A stretch of 64,000 nucleotides of DNA from Ferrovaceae bacterium (lineage in GTDB: Bacteria; Pseudomonadota; Gammaproteobacteria; Burkholderiales; Ferrovaceae): the NCBI GenBank assembly GCA_027449685.1, contig DAIDLC010000008.1, positions 42,303-106,302 on the forward strand. Reading direction: 5' to 3'. Shown piece by piece: positions 1-8,657 of the stretch; the stretch's first letter is position 1; each line of letters starts with the position of its first letter. The translations under genes and the position numbers were made by a program. The notes under the pieces were generated by a model, which worked only from the letters and a program-made list of their open reading frames with translations, searched no databases and was not told where the DNA came from.

Positions 1-628
1 CACCGCGTACGGTGGCGAAACCGATGGTGTGCTCGGCGCGTTCGCCGGTCAGGCCCTCGCGCCCATACACCGCCACCTCCGACAACCGTTGCCCGCGGGC
101 CGCTGCCACCACCTCGCCCATGCGCAAAGCGGTGCCAGAGGGGGCATCCACCTTATGGCGGTGATGAGCTTCGCTGATTTCGATGTCGAATCCGGGTTGC
201 AGAACCCGACTGGCCAGATCCAGAAGCAGGAGGGTCACGTTGACCCCCATGCTCATGTTGGGGGCAAATACGATGGGGATCTTCTGGCTGGCCAATTCGA
301 TCTGGTGCCGTCCGGCTTCGTCGAAACCGGTGGTTCCGATGACCAGTCCCCGTCCCGATTCCAGGCAATGCTGCACGTGCTTCAAGGTGCCGGAAGGGCG
401 GGTGAAATCGATCAATACCTGGCTGCAGCGCAGCGCAGCAGTGATATCATCCGTAATGAGGGTGGACAGGGGGCTTCCCAGCCAGTCACCGGGATTACGC
501 CCCAGATAGGGTGAACCGGATTGTTCCAGAGCACCGCTGAGGGTTAGATCGGGCGCTGCCACGATGGCTTCCAGCAACGCTCGACCCATGCGCCCGGTAC
601 AACCGGCAACGCACAAGCGCGTCGTCAT
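1..628 (-). CDS. dapB: 4-hydroxy-tetrahydrodipicolinate reductase (partial, C-terminus beyond window)
   Basis: DapB reduces the DapA product with NAD(P)H in the diaminopimelate/lysine pathway in the cytoplasm. Translating the minus strand from the ATG near 628 gives about 209 codons open to the window edge. The N-terminus has the dinucleotide-binding motif VAGCTGRMGR. Further on are the family motifs IGTTGF and APNMSMGVN and the catalytic/substrate segment HHRHKVDAPSGTA. The last few residues of the family's usual length (about 265) must lie left of the window. The start ATG overlaps the bamE stop codon (ATGA arrangement), so the two genes are probably cotranscribed, bamE first. The start is certain to within a base. 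Identification is firm from motifs alone. Confidence 0.95.
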   Translation of the reverse strand, partial: MTTRLCVAGCTGRMGRALLEAIVAAPDLTLSGALEQSGSPYLGRNPGDWLGSPLSTLITDDITAALRCSQVLIDFTRPSGTLKHVQHCLESGRGLVIGTTGFDEAGRHQIELASQKIPIVFAPNMSMGVNVTLLLLDLASRVLQPGFDIEISEAHHRHKVDAPSGTALRMGEVVAAARGQRLSEVAVYGREGLTGERAEHTIGFATVRG

Positions 629-1044
629 GGATGCGCCTCCAGGGCGACCTGTTGCGGATAGGTAGAGACGAAATGTTCCAGTTTGCCATCCTTGAAGTAC
701 ACGGTGAGCCGACTGGGCGTGCTCAAGTGGTTTTTGGTGCGGGTATAGTACACATAGTCCCAGCGGTTGGCGTGAAAGGGGTCCGTCAACAGCGGCGTGC
801 CCAGAACATATCCTACCTGGGTGCGCGTCAGGCCGGGTTTGAGGCGGGCGATCATGTCCTGATCGAGGATGATGCCCTGTTGAATGTCCAGCGTGTAGGG
901 TTGCAATGCGGCCCATTTGGGCAGATAGGGCAACTCGGCCATGCTGGGCAATTGCCAGGAGGGCGGATTGAAGTTGGGAAGGCTCAGGGAGGCACATCCC
1001 GTCAGGGCAAGCAGCAAGAATGTGATGACAGCCAGTCGAATCAT
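625..1044 (-). CDS. bamE: Outer membrane assembly lipoprotein BamE
   Basis: BamE (SmpA/OmlA family) is a small lipoprotein of the beta-barrel assembly machine that helps insert outer membrane proteins. The 139-residue product starts MIRLAVITFLLLALTGCASL, a type II signal peptide with lipobox LTGC, so Cys18 should be lipidated. The mature part has the family features: DIQQGIILDQDMIARLKPG (split here by the usual helix), the GTPLL turn, and the FHANRWDYVYY strand. An upstream in-frame ATG at 1110 would add 22 polar residues in front of the signal peptide and overlap fur, so I chose 1044. It runs into dapB with a 4-nt overlap and is divergent from fur, a common betaproteobacterial arrangement. 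Confidence 0.93.
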   Translation of the reverse strand: MIRLAVITFLLLALTGCASLSLPNFNPPSWQLPSMAELPYLPKWAALQPYTLDIQQGIILDQDMIARLKPGLTRTQVGYVLGTPLLTDPFHANRWDYVYYTRTKNHLSTPSRLTVYFKDGKLEHFVSTYPQQVALEAHP

Positions 1045-1050
1045 TCGGGT

Positions 1051-1079
1051 TTTCCGGTACCAGTCCAATTCGCTATAAT
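1051..1079 (+). promoter_or_regulatory. Candidate fur promoter
   Basis: A perfect TATAAT (1074-1079) lies 30 nt before the fur ATG, with TTTCCG 17 nt upstream as a weak -35. The region is the short divergent gap between bamE and fur. Only the -10 is convincing. Confidence 0.4.
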
Positions 1080-1108
1080 ACCTCATCTTTCCCAGTGTCA
1101 GGTCACTC

Positions 1109-1534
1109 ATGAGCGCCTCTCAGGATTTGAAGGACATGGGCCTCAAGGCCACATTGCCACGGCTCAAAATTCTTGGTTTGTTCGAGCAGGGCGCCAGTCG
1201 GCATATGAGTGCCGAGGCCGTGTATCGGTTGCTGCAACAAGAGGGAATGGAGGTGGGGTTGGCCACGGTGTATCGGGTACTCACCCAATTCGAGCAGGCC
1301 GGGTTGCTGACCCGGCACCATTTCGAAAGCGGCAAGGCCGTGTTCGAACTCAATCAGGGTGATCATCACGATCATCTGGTTTGCTTGCAATGCGGACATG
1401 TGGAAGAGTTCTACGATCCCGAAATCGAGCAACGCCAAGCCCGTGTGGCGCAACAACGGGGTTTTTCCATCCGCGAGCATTCCCTGCAGTTATATGCCGA
1501 TTGTCAGCGTACGCATTGCCCGCACAAGGTTTGA
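1109..1534 (+). CDS. fur: Ferric uptake regulator Fur
   Basis: Fur is a metal-sensing dimeric repressor that binds Fur boxes when loaded with Fe(II). The 141-residue product has the N-terminal winged helix ([11 protein letters not shown], then the recognition helix region [17 protein letters not shown]). The C-terminal dimerisation domain contains the metal ligands in [13 protein letters not shown] and two Cys pairs, CLQC and CQRTHC, for the structural zinc. Length matches typical Fur (about 140-150). The ATG at 1109 follows a weak AGG Shine-Dalgarno. It is divergent from bamE, and in many proteobacteria this bamE/fur pairing is conserved. Zur or PerR paralogues are less likely given the strong Fur-type residues and context. 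Confidence 0.95.
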   Translation: MSASQDLKDMGLKATLPRLKILGLFEQGASRHMSAEAVYRLLQQEGMEVGLATVYRVLTQFEQAGLLTRHHFESGKAVFELNQGDHHDHLVCLQCGHVEEFYDPEIEQRQARVAQQRGFSIREHSLQLYADCQRTHCPHKV

Positions 1535-1599
1535 ATTTCACAGGGTGTGGGCTTTCTCACTGTGCTTGGTCGGTTATCGTTTGCCGTCCCGGTACACGC

Positions 1600-2052
1600 T
1601 CACAGCAGATCGGGGTTGAGTACCGCGCGCAACACCACTTGTGGCTGATCACGCCGCTGGCGCCGGGAAAGCCACCACAAGGCACCTTTGCGCACGGACC
1701 ACGACTGGACCTGTCCGGTCATGAGCAGCGCGGCGGTTTGCCCCAGTGTGGGTTGATGACCCACCACCACGACGGTTGCTTCGGCCAAAGGCCATTGCAC
1801 GGCCTCCAGCAAGGTTTCGGGAGCGCTCCCGGTACCCACGGCAACGCTGGTTTCAAAAGGGAGGTCCAACGCTTCGGCAGTTTGTTGGGTGCGCAGCGCA
1901 GGGCTGACCACGATGCGATAGGGCTGCTCCAATACGCCTGAAAGCCACTGCGCCACGCGCGCCGCCTGGCGTTTGCCGCGAGGGGTAAGCGCGCGTTTGT
2001 CGTCTGGGTAACCTTCCTCGGCTTCGGCATGGCGCCACAAAATCAAATCCAT
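1600..2052 (-). CDS. sixA: Phosphohistidine phosphatase SixA family protein
   Basis: SixA-type enzymes are small histidine-phosphatase-superfamily proteins that remove phosphate from phosphohistidine in phosphorelay or PTS proteins. The 150-residue product begins MDLILWRHAEAEEG with the RHG-like catalytic motif RHAEA. It has the second superfamily motif VSPALRTQQTAEAL and the conserved GHQPTLG near residue 100. A strong AGGAGG lies just upstream on the minus strand (about 2061-2066), which fixes the start. It sits downstream of the CYTH gene and ppk1 on the same strand after a 124-nt gap, so a role in phosphate or polyphosphate physiology is possible but is inference. It converges with fur. 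Confidence 0.88.
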   Translation of the reverse strand: MDLILWRHAEAEEGYPDDKRALTPRGKRQAARVAQWLSGVLEQPYRIVVSPALRTQQTAEALDLPFETSVAVGTGSAPETLLEAVQWPLAEATVVVVGHQPTLGQTAALLMTGQVQSWSVRKGALWWLSRRQRRDQPQVVLRAVLNPDLL

Positions 2053-2176
2053 AACGGACTCCTCCTAAGCGCAGTTGCGTTGTGTGGGGTGTTCCTGGCG
2101 CCTCTGGTGAGGCTGCTGACGGACCAGTACCCGGCGCAAGCGATGGGCAGTTGGCAGGCCATTCCCGGTGTCCTGA

Positions 2177-2806
2177 TCAGGGTGGGGTATCCAGCAGCAG
2201 ACGGTAGCCCCGTTCCGCTTTGCTGCAGGATTCTGGAACCACGGCCAGAGCGTCTTGCAGACAGCGGCCAATATGGGTGATGCGTTGTGGATCGCCCTGC
2301 AGCAACTCCAGTTCGATCTCCATGATGGGCGTGGAACGCCCTCCTGCACGGACTTCACCGCGATCCAGTGCCAATTCCAGAAGAGTTCCATCGGTGCAGC
2401 GCAAAGGCTGAGTCTGGCGTTCGAATTCTGTGACAAAACGGGGCTTGATACGATTGAGCGTGGACTCGGATTGCAAAAAAGTCTTCAGAGTACTGTCGTC
2501 CAGGGCAGAAAAATCCAGGTGATGCTCGGTAATGGCGCACTCCCACTCCTGGCGCACGGATAAGCCGTCTTTTTCCTGGCCTCGGGATTTGATGGTTTGC
2601 ATCCACTGCGTGCCCACCTGGCGCACGCGCAGGGCGATGCCTTGCTGACGCAAGGAGAGTTCCGGGGTGTCGTAGTAGATGCTGAAGTAACGCTGGCACA
2701 GAGGGGGGGCCTCGCAGAGCGCCTGCAGCCAGTCGAGTTGTAGCACCTGCTCCAAGGCCGCGGCACTGGCGCGTAATTTCAATTCGATTTCCGTATGGAC
2801 GCTCAT
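2177..2806 (-). CDS. CYTH-domain inorganic triphosphatase
   Basis: CYTH proteins fold into a triphosphate tunnel and typically hydrolyse tripolyphosphate or related triphosphates with a divalent metal. The 209-residue product has the signature ExExK at the N-terminus (TEIELKL, residues 5-11). It follows with the alternating charged strands of the tunnel, such as IALRVRQVG, WMQTIKSRG, FVTEFERQT and IMEIELELLQGD. It is a single CYTH domain without the CHAD domain found in longer YgiF-like proteins. Its ATG overlaps the ppk1 stop by 4 nt, indicating translational coupling. A CYTH enzyme coupled to a polyphosphate kinase suggests turnover of short polyphosphate. That functional link is inferred, as the substrate is not visible in the sequence. 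Confidence 0.88.
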   Translation of the reverse strand: MSVHTEIELKLRASAAALEQVLQLDWLQALCEAPPLCQRYFSIYYDTPELSLRQQGIALRVRQVGTQWMQTIKSRGQEKDGLSVRQEWECAITEHHLDFSALDDSTLKTFLQSESTLNRIKPRFVTEFERQTQPLRCTDGTLLELALDRGEVRAGGRSTPIMEIELELLQGDPQRITHIGRCLQDALAVVPESCSKAERGYRLLLDTPP

Positions 2807-4914
2807 GATCGGCGGCCGGAGTGGGTAGCAGAAAATTTTTCCAGCAGGTACTGTTGCGCGTCAAACGGTTTTTCTTGGCGGCAGATACGCCGCTGGTACG
2901 CGCCATTGCCTTTCATTTCCCAACTCAGAGCCTGATCCTTCAGGTAAGGACGCAGTCCTTCGCTCATGATGCGGCGCTTGATGCTGGGATCCAGAATGGG
3001 AATGCAGATTTCGATGCGCCGGAACAGATTTCGGTCCATCCAGTCGGCACTGGAGATATACAAATTTTGTGCACCGCCGTTGAAGAAGTAAAACACGCGG
3101 TGGTGCTCCAAAAACCGGCCGATGATGGAGAAGACGCGAATGTTGTCGGACAGGTCCGTGATGCCCGGTCGCAGCAGGCAAACGCCGCGCACGATCAAAT
3201 CCACCTTGACTCCCGCCTGGCTGGCCTCATACAGAGCATCGATGATGCTGCGCTCGGTGAGCGCATTCATCTTGGCGATGATATGCGTGCGTTTTTTTTG
3301 TTGTGCCAGTTCGGTTTCGTGGTGAATGGCGGCCAGCAGGGAGGCATGTAGACTGAAGGGAGACTGACACAACTGTTTGAGCGGTCCATGTTGCCCCAAG
3401 CCCGTGATCTGCATGAACACCTCATTGACATCCGAGGTGATTTCCGGATCGGCGGTAAACAGACCAAAGTCGGTATAGAGTTTGGTGGTGCGGGAGTGAT
3501 AATTACCCGTTCCCAAATGCACGTAGCGACGTAATTTTCCCAACTCGCGACGAATGATCATGCACATCTTGGCATGGGTTTTGTAGCCGGCCACTCCATA
3601 CACCACATGGGCCCCCGCCTCTTCCAGTTTGGCCGCCCAGTTGATGTTGGCTTCCTCGTCGAAGCGCGCCAGCAATTCCACCACTACGGTGACTTCCTTA
3701 CCCCGTCGCGCCGCATCGATGAGCGCGTCGATCAGCTCGGAATCGGCGCCGGCACGATACACGGTCTGCTTGATGGCCAGGACCAAAGGGTCGTTGGCGG
3801 CCTGCTGAACCAGTTCTACCACCGGGGCAAAGGATTGGTACGGATGGTGTAACAGGATGTCCTTTTTGCGGATGGCGGCGAAGATGTCGGGCCCGCTGTC
3901 CCATTCCCGAGGGCGCATCTGGGTGAAGCGGGGAAAGCGTAAATCCGGACGGTCCACCATGTCAGCTACCTGCATGAGGCGTACCAGATTAACGGGGCCA
4001 TTGACGCGATACAGATCGGTTTCTTCCAGATCGAAGGTTTCGAGCAAAAATTCCGCCATGGCTTGGGAACAGTTCTCTGCCACTTCCAGACGCACTTCAT
4101 CGCCAAACTGACGATGGTTTAACTCCCCTTGCAGCGCCTGGCGCAGGTTTTTGTCTTCATCTTCCTCCTCCAGCAGCAATTCACTGTTGCGGGTAACCCG
4201 GAACTGATAACAGCCTTCCACCGTCATGCCCTGGAATAACTCGCCCACATTGGCATGCAACACGGAGGAGAGAAAAATGAATCCATAGGGACAATCGGTC
4301 AGATTGGCTGGCAGACGGATGAAACGGGGTAAGGAACGGGGAGCCTGGACCACGGCATGAGTGGTTTGGCGCCCGAAAGCATCCCGTCCGCTCAGTTCCA
4401 CGGCAAAGTTCAGGCTTTTGTTGAGAATGCGGGGAAAGGGGTGGGCGGTGTCCAGGCCGATGGGAGTGAGGACGGGCATCACTTCGCGAAAAAAATAATC
4501 CCGTGCCCAGTCCCGCTGGGCGTCGGTCCAGTACCCGCGACGGTGAAAGCGGATACCCTCCAGGGACAGAGCCGGCAAGACCTTTTCGTTGAGCAGCGCG
4601 TATTGGTCATCGATGAGTTCATGGGCTTCCTGGCTGACTCTTTGATACACCACCAGAGGGGACAAGCCATCGGGGCCGGGGGTGGGAGTGCCTTGCTGAA
4701 TCTGCTGCTTGAGATCAGCCACCCGGATTTCAAAAAACTCATCCAGATTGCTGCTCACGATACAGAGATATCGCAGACGTTCCAACAGGGGGGTAGTGGG
4801 GTTTTCCACCATGGCCAGAACCCGTCGATTGAAGGCCAGTTGCCCCAGTTCGCGGTTGAAGTAAGCCGTGGCCGGGTAGCGTGAAGGAGGCAGGGTTGCA
4901 GGGTAAAAGCTCAT
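2803..4914 (-). CDS. ppk: Polyphosphate kinase 1
   Basis: PPK1 reversibly polymerises the gamma phosphate of ATP into inorganic polyphosphate at the membrane. The 703-residue product matches the family length (about 690). It opens with YFNRELGQLAFNRRVL and SSNLDEFFEIRVADL of the N domain and continues through the head domain (HPFPRILNKSLNFAV). It carries the catalytic-His segment GVAGYKTHAKMCMI at about residue 440, then YVHLGTGNYH. The second conserved C-terminal region includes LYISSADWMDRNLFRR. The start at 4914 gives a sensible N-terminus; the SD is weak (GAAGAG). The gene is divergent from an OlsB-like acyltransferase, and ppx and pstSCAB follow on the other strand. CTGTCA half-sites in the divergent region suggest PhoB control (inference). 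Confidence 0.97.
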   Translation of the reverse strand: MSFYPATLPPSRYPATAYFNRELGQLAFNRRVLAMVENPTTPLLERLRYLCIVSSNLDEFFEIRVADLKQQIQQGTPTPGPDGLSPLVVYQRVSQEAHELIDDQYALLNEKVLPALSLEGIRFHRRGYWTDAQRDWARDYFFREVMPVLTPIGLDTAHPFPRILNKSLNFAVELSGRDAFGRQTTHAVVQAPRSLPRFIRLPANLTDCPYGFIFLSSVLHANVGELFQGMTVEGCYQFRVTRNSELLLEEEDEDKNLRQALQGELNHRQFGDEVRLEVAENCSQAMAEFLLETFDLEETDLYRVNGPVNLVRLMQVADMVDRPDLRFPRFTQMRPREWDSGPDIFAAIRKKDILLHHPYQSFAPVVELVQQAANDPLVLAIKQTVYRAGADSELIDALIDAARRGKEVTVVVELLARFDEEANINWAAKLEEAGAHVVYGVAGYKTHAKMCMIIRRELGKLRRYVHLGTGNYHSRTTKLYTDFGLFTADPEITSDVNEVFMQITGLGQHGPLKQLCQSPFSLHASLLAAIHHETELAQQKKRTHIIAKMNALTERSIIDALYEASQAGVKVDLIVRGVCLLRPGITDLSDNIRVFSIIGRFLEHHRVFYFFNGGAQNLYISSADWMDRNLFRRIEICIPILDPSIKRRIMSEGLRPYLKDQALSWEMKGNGAYQRRICRQEKPFDAQQYLLEKFSATHSGRRS

Positions 4915-4938
4915 ACTCTTCAGTAAGAATGATCGATT

Positions 4939-5033
4939 CTGTCATCTTGCGCCAGCGATCTGTCAGTTGCAACTGTCATCAAACGGCGCCATGTGTTTTT
5001 GGGGGCGCGGTCAGAGCAAGCGGCTCCTGTCAC
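4939..5033. promoter_or_regulatory. Cluster of four CTGTCA PhoB-like half-sites
   Basis: The gap between ppk1 and the acyltransferase gene holds CTGTCAT (4939-4945), CTGTCAG (4960-4966), CTGTCAT (4973-4979) and CTGTCAC (5027-5033), all in the same orientation. PhoB binds pairs of CTGTCAT-like half-sites spaced 11 nt. Here the spacings are 21, 13 and 54, so no canonical Pho box is present. The enrichment is striking, but binding is unproven. Confidence 0.4.
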
Positions 5034-5110
5034 ACAATTTTAACCGAGCAATCATATTTTCGTCATGAAGTCTTTGCATAGTGGCCCTATTGAACTATAG
5101 GAGCCCTGTC

Positions 5111-5896
5111 ATGATGCCAGACTTGGAACAGACCCGCGCGCCACAGCGCGCTGCTCGACCGCGTCTCGTTTTTCAGTATGCCCGTTCCGAGGCCGATGTG
5201 CGCGCTGCGCAGGAATTACGCTGGCGCGTGTTTTCGGAAGAAATGGGTGCCCGGTTGAATAGTCCCGAACCTGGATTGGACCAGGATCGGCTGGATCCCC
5301 TGTGCGACCATCTGCTGGTTCGCGATCTGCGCAATGACCTGGTAGTGGGAACCTATCGCATTCTGAATGCGGCGCAGGCACGACGGGCCGGAGGATTCTA
5401 TTCCGAGTCGGAGTTTGATCTGTCGCGGCTGGGACATCTGCGGGATGATCTGATGGAAATGGGTCGCGCCTGCGTGCATCCGGATTACCGCACGGGTGCC
5501 AGCATCGCTTTATTGTGGGCTGGTTTGGCGGATTACATCCAGACTCATGGGGTGCGCTATCTGATGGGATGCGCCAGTATGACCATGGCCGATGGCGGAC
5601 ATACGGCAGCCAGTATCTATCGTCAATTGAAGGTTCATGCGGCTCCCGCCGAATGGCGGGTGTTTCCTGCCTGTCCTCTACCCCTGAACCGTCTGGATGA
5701 TCGTCTGGAGGTGGAGATTCCTTCCCTCATCAAGGCATACTTGCGCGTGGGAGCCTATGTGTGCGGAGAGCCCGCCTGGGACCCGGATTTCAATACGGCC
5801 GATTGTTTGCTGCTACTGCCTACGCAACAGATCGATCATCGCTATTCCCGGCATTTCATGAAGCAAACTTTGCAGCAGGAACAGGTGAAATTGTAA
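5111..5896 (+). CDS. OlsB-like ornithine acyl-ACP N-acyltransferase (GNAT family)
   Basis: The product resembles the GNAT-fold acyltransferases (hemolysin/OlsB group) that transfer a 3-hydroxyacyl chain from ACP to ornithine, the first step of phosphorus-free ornithine lipids. The 261 residues include the family segments RWRVFSEEMGARL, DQDRLDPLCDHLLVRD and VVGTYRIL. They also include FYSESEFDLSRL, the signature MEMGRACVHPDYRTG (about 125-140) and the GCASM strand. An AGGAG at 5099-5103 sits 7 nt before ATG 5111, so I prefer this over the upstream GTG at 5081. No olsA-like second acyltransferase is adjacent, so the lipid product is inferred. Its place between ppk1 and ppx/pst fits a phosphate-starvation role, in which ornithine lipids replace phospholipids. 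Confidence 0.8.
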   Translation: MMPDLEQTRAPQRAARPRLVFQYARSEADVRAAQELRWRVFSEEMGARLNSPEPGLDQDRLDPLCDHLLVRDLRNDLVVGTYRILNAAQARRAGGFYSESEFDLSRLGHLRDDLMEMGRACVHPDYRTGASIALLWAGLADYIQTHGVRYLMGCASMTMADGGHTAASIYRQLKVHAAPAEWRVFPACPLPLNRLDDRLEVEIPSLIKAYLRVGAYVCGEPAWDPDFNTADCLLLLPTQQIDHRYSRHFMKQTLQQEQVKL

Positions 5897-5980
5897 TTCC
5901 AGCGACTTGGAGGTAAAAACCGGGACGTGCCCTGTGTTTTTTTGATAGAGTGACTCACTTTTTGTTTTGTGGTGCGGGGC

Positions 5981-7483
5981 ATGAGCCATCATTCTGTCAT
6001 TGCAGCAGTGGACCTGGGTTCCAATAGCTTTCGCTTGCAAGTGTCGCGTGTGGTCCAGGGACACCCTTACACATTGGACTCCCTGAAGGAGTCTATTCGC
6101 TTGGCGGCCGGTCTGCAGCCGGATAAAACCCTTACGGAAGAAGCGCAGCAGCGTGCCCTGAACTGTCTGGAGCGGTTTGGCGAACGCTTGCGCGGTATTC
6201 CACGCAGCGCCATTCGGGCGGTGGGAACCAATACGCTGCGCGTGGCAAAGAATGCGGGCCAGTTTTTGGAGCGGGCCGAATCCCTGCTAGGGGTCCCCAT
6301 CGAAATCATCGCCGGTCAGGAGGAAGCGCGTCTGATATTCATCGGCGTGACCCACAGCATTCCCCGGCGGCCGGGACGGCGCCTGGTGGTGGATATTGGT
6401 GGGGGTTCCACCGAATTCATCATTGGTCGCGGGTTTCGACCGCAGCGCATGGAAAGTCTGTATATGGGCTGCGTCAGCTATACCCAGCGGTATTTCCCCA
6501 GTGGCAAGGTGACCGCCAAAACCCTGCGTCAAGCCGAATTGGCGGCTCAGGCAGAGCTTCAGGTGCTCAACCGGAACTTCCAGGCAGGCCAGTGGGACCA
6601 CGCCCTGGGTTCTTCCGGTACGGCCCGGGCCTTGGTGGAACTGCTGGAACAAAACGGATTCTCGGGGCAGGGGATCACCACGGCCGGTTTGGCGTTTTTG
6701 CGCGAACGACTGTTGCAGGCAGGGGATCCACGGGCCTTGAATCTGGCCGGTATGCGACCGGATCGGGTGCCTGTGTTGCCCGGCGGCCTGGCCATCATGG
6801 GCAGTGTGTTTCAGGAGTTGGGGGTCGAGCAGATGCAAACCACGGATTGTGGTTTGCGCGAAGGGGTGCTCTACGAAATGCTGGGCCGTCTGGAGCATAA
6901 GGACATCCGCTCGGCTACGGTACGCGCCTTCATGACACGCTACGCTGTGGACGAAGCACAGGCACTGCGGGTGCAAAAGACTTGCCTCACGCTGTTTCGT
7001 CAGGCAGCAACCCCTGCGACCTTGCGACAGTACGGTCCTTATTTGGGCTGGGCTGCTCTGCTGCACGAAATCGGTCTATCCATCGCCCATAGCGGGTATC
7101 ACCGGCATTCGGCTTATATTGTGGATAACGCGGACATGCCGGGGTTTTCCAAGCAGGAGCAGGCCATTTTGGGGGGGGTGGTGCAAGCCCAGCGCGGAAG
7201 ACTGACCAAAGTGGCCGAACGTATCGTGAATCGTGAAGGTTGGCTGATGGTCTGCTGTTTGCGCCTGGCCGTGTTACTGCATCGCGACCGGTGCGCTATC
7301 GCTCTTCCCCGTTTGCGGCTGTCTGCGCAGGAGCAGGGGCTTGCGTTGACGGTTTCGGCACGCTGGCTGGCACGGAATACGCTGGGGCAAGCCAATTTGC
7401 AGACCGAGGTTCGCCATTGGGAGGCCATGGGTATTACCCTGAAAATTCTGCCCTATGGGGCGTCCGGTGCGCCGGAAAGTTGA
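5981..7483 (+). CDS. ppx: Exopolyphosphatase (Ppx/GppA family)
   Basis: Ppx removes terminal phosphate from polyphosphate; close relatives hydrolyse pppGpp. The product (500 residues from ATG 5981) begins with the ASKHA phosphate-1 motif AAVDLGSNSFRLQV. It has the conserved AIRAVGTNTLRVAKN, the adenosine/phosphate motif VVDIGGGSTEFIIG (about 140-155), and GSSGTARALVELL. The second half carries an HD-like helical domain (GWAALLHEIGLSIAHSGYHRHSAYI, here only described by its His-rich core). Length matches proteobacterial Ppx (about 500). An upstream GTG at 5969 would add four residues; the ATG seems better. Its proximity to ppk1 and pst favours exopolyphosphatase over guanosine pentaphosphatase, but the two cannot be told apart by motif alone. 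Confidence 0.92.
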   Translation: MSHHSVIAAVDLGSNSFRLQVSRVVQGHPYTLDSLKESIRLAAGLQPDKTLTEEAQQRALNCLERFGERLRGIPRSAIRAVGTNTLRVAKNAGQFLERAESLLGVPIEIIAGQEEARLIFIGVTHSIPRRPGRRLVVDIGGGSTEFIIGRGFRPQRMESLYMGCVSYTQRYFPSGKVTAKTLRQAELAAQAELQVLNRNFQAGQWDHALGSSGTARALVELLEQNGFSGQGITTAGLAFLRERLLQAGDPRALNLAGMRPDRVPVLPGGLAIMGSVFQELGVEQMQTTDCGLREGVLYEMLGRLEHKDIRSATVRAFMTRYAVDEAQALRVQKTCLTLFRQAATPATLRQYGPYLGWAALLHEIGLSIAHSGYHRHSAYIVDNADMPGFSKQEQAILGGVVQAQRGRLTKVAERIVNREGWLMVCCLRLAVLLHRDRCAIALPRLRLSAQEQGLALTVSARWLARNTLGQANLQTEVRHWEAMGITLKILPYGASGAPES

Positions 7484-7507
7484 GTTTTCCCAGGGTCTCG
7501 AACCCCG

Positions 7508-7546
7508 GTGTAATCAATCTGAAACATTAAGCCGGTACTCTCATAC
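7508..7546 (+). promoter_or_regulatory. Candidate Pho box and -10 upstream of pstS
   Basis: Two abutting 11-nt units, GTGTAATCAAT (7508-7518) and CTGAAACATTA (7519-7529), match the PhoB repeat CTGTCATAAAT at 8 and 5 positions. A -10-like TCATAC (7541-7546) follows 11 nt later, which is the spacing of known PhoB-activated promoters. An inverted repeat CGGTTTgaAAACCG follows at about 7546-7559. PhoB control is inferred. Confidence 0.45.
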
Positions 7547-7592
7547 GGTTTGAAAACCGATTGATTTGCATATCATTTTACGGAGAATTTCC

Positions 7593-8636
7593 ATGACCTT
7601 GTCCTCCTCTTCCCGGTATTTTGCCCTTTCTGTGTTGGGATTTCTCGCGGCGACCCAGGTTCGTGCCATGGACATTACGGGTGCCGGAGCAACTTTTCCG
7701 TATCCCATTTATGCGAAATGGGCCGAGGCCTATAAAGTGGCTTCCGGCAATGGGTTGAACTACCAATCCATTGGCTCTGGAGGAGGAATCAAGCAGATCA
7801 AGGCCAAGACGGTGGATTTTGGGGCTACCGACAAACCGCTGGGCAAGGAAGAACTGGATCGCGACCATCTGGTGCAGTGGCCCATGGTCATTGGCGGTGT
7901 GGTGCCCGTGGTCAACGCCGTGGGGATAGCCCCCGGACAGCTCAAGTTGACTGGCGAGTTATTGGCGGATATCTATCTGGGTAAAGTCAAAAAATGGAAT
8001 GACCCGGCCATACAGGCCCTGAACAAAGGGGTGAAACTGCCCAATCAGGATATTCTGGTGGTTTCCCGCTCTGATGGTTCGGGCACCACGTTTATTTTCA
8101 CTCATTATCTGACCCAGGTCAGCGCCGAGTGGAAAACCCGGGTGGGCAGCGATACCTCGGTCAAGTGGCCCACAGGGATCAATGGCAAGGGCAACGAAGG
8201 AGTCGCTTCCTACGTGCGCCAGCAAAGTGGCGCCATCGGGTATGTGGAGTATGCCTATGCGTTGCAAAACAAGATGGTCTACGTGCAGATGAAAAACCAT
8301 GATGGCCAATTTGTTGCGCCCAACGATAAATCCTTTAGTGCAGCAGCGGCCAACGGGAACTGGAAAGCCGAGGCAGGGTTTTATGAAGTCCTGACCGACG
8401 AACCGGGCAAAGCCAGTTGGCCCATTACCGGCGCCACGTTCATTCTGATGCAACAAACTCAGGATCATCCCGACCATGCCAAGGTGGCCTTGTCCTTTTT
8501 TGACTGGGCCTACAAAAATGGCGCCAAGTCAGCACTGGAACTGGACTATATCCCCATGCCCGACAACGTGGTGAAACTGGTGGAACAGTCCTGGAAAACC
8601 AGCCTGAAGGATACTGCCGGCAAACCGGTATTTTAA
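7593..8636 (+). CDS. pstS: Periplasmic phosphate-binding protein PstS
   Basis: PstS captures inorganic phosphate in the periplasm for the PstCAB ABC importer. From ATG 7593 (GGAG about 8 nt upstream) the product is 347 residues. A Sec signal peptide ends near VRA (about residue 25), followed by the mature start DITGAGATFPYPIY. The phosphate-site motifs SIGSGGGIKQI, VVSRSDGSGTTFIF and GAIGYVEYAYA are all present. The nine codons upstream to 7566 are not supported by an SD. It is the first gene of pstSCAB and follows ppx by about 110 nt, a gap holding a Pho-box-like sequence. Confidence 0.97.
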   Translation: MTLSSSSRYFALSVLGFLAATQVRAMDITGAGATFPYPIYAKWAEAYKVASGNGLNYQSIGSGGGIKQIKAKTVDFGATDKPLGKEELDRDHLVQWPMVIGGVVPVVNAVGIAPGQLKLTGELLADIYLGKVKKWNDPAIQALNKGVKLPNQDILVVSRSDGSGTTFIFTHYLTQVSAEWKTRVGSDTSVKWPTGINGKGNEGVASYVRQQSGAIGYVEYAYALQNKMVYVQMKNHDGQFVAPNDKSFSAAAANGNWKAEAGFYEVLTDEPGKASWPITGATFILMQQTQDHPDHAKVALSFFDWAYKNGAKSALELDYIPMPDNVVKLVEQSWKTSLKDTAGKPVF

Positions 8637-8657
8637 CGGCCCGTTTGTGAATTGGTC

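Noticed and set aside
5081..5110. GTG 5081 as start of the olsB-like gene
   Set aside because: It has no SD, whereas AGGAG lies at the right distance from ATG 5111.
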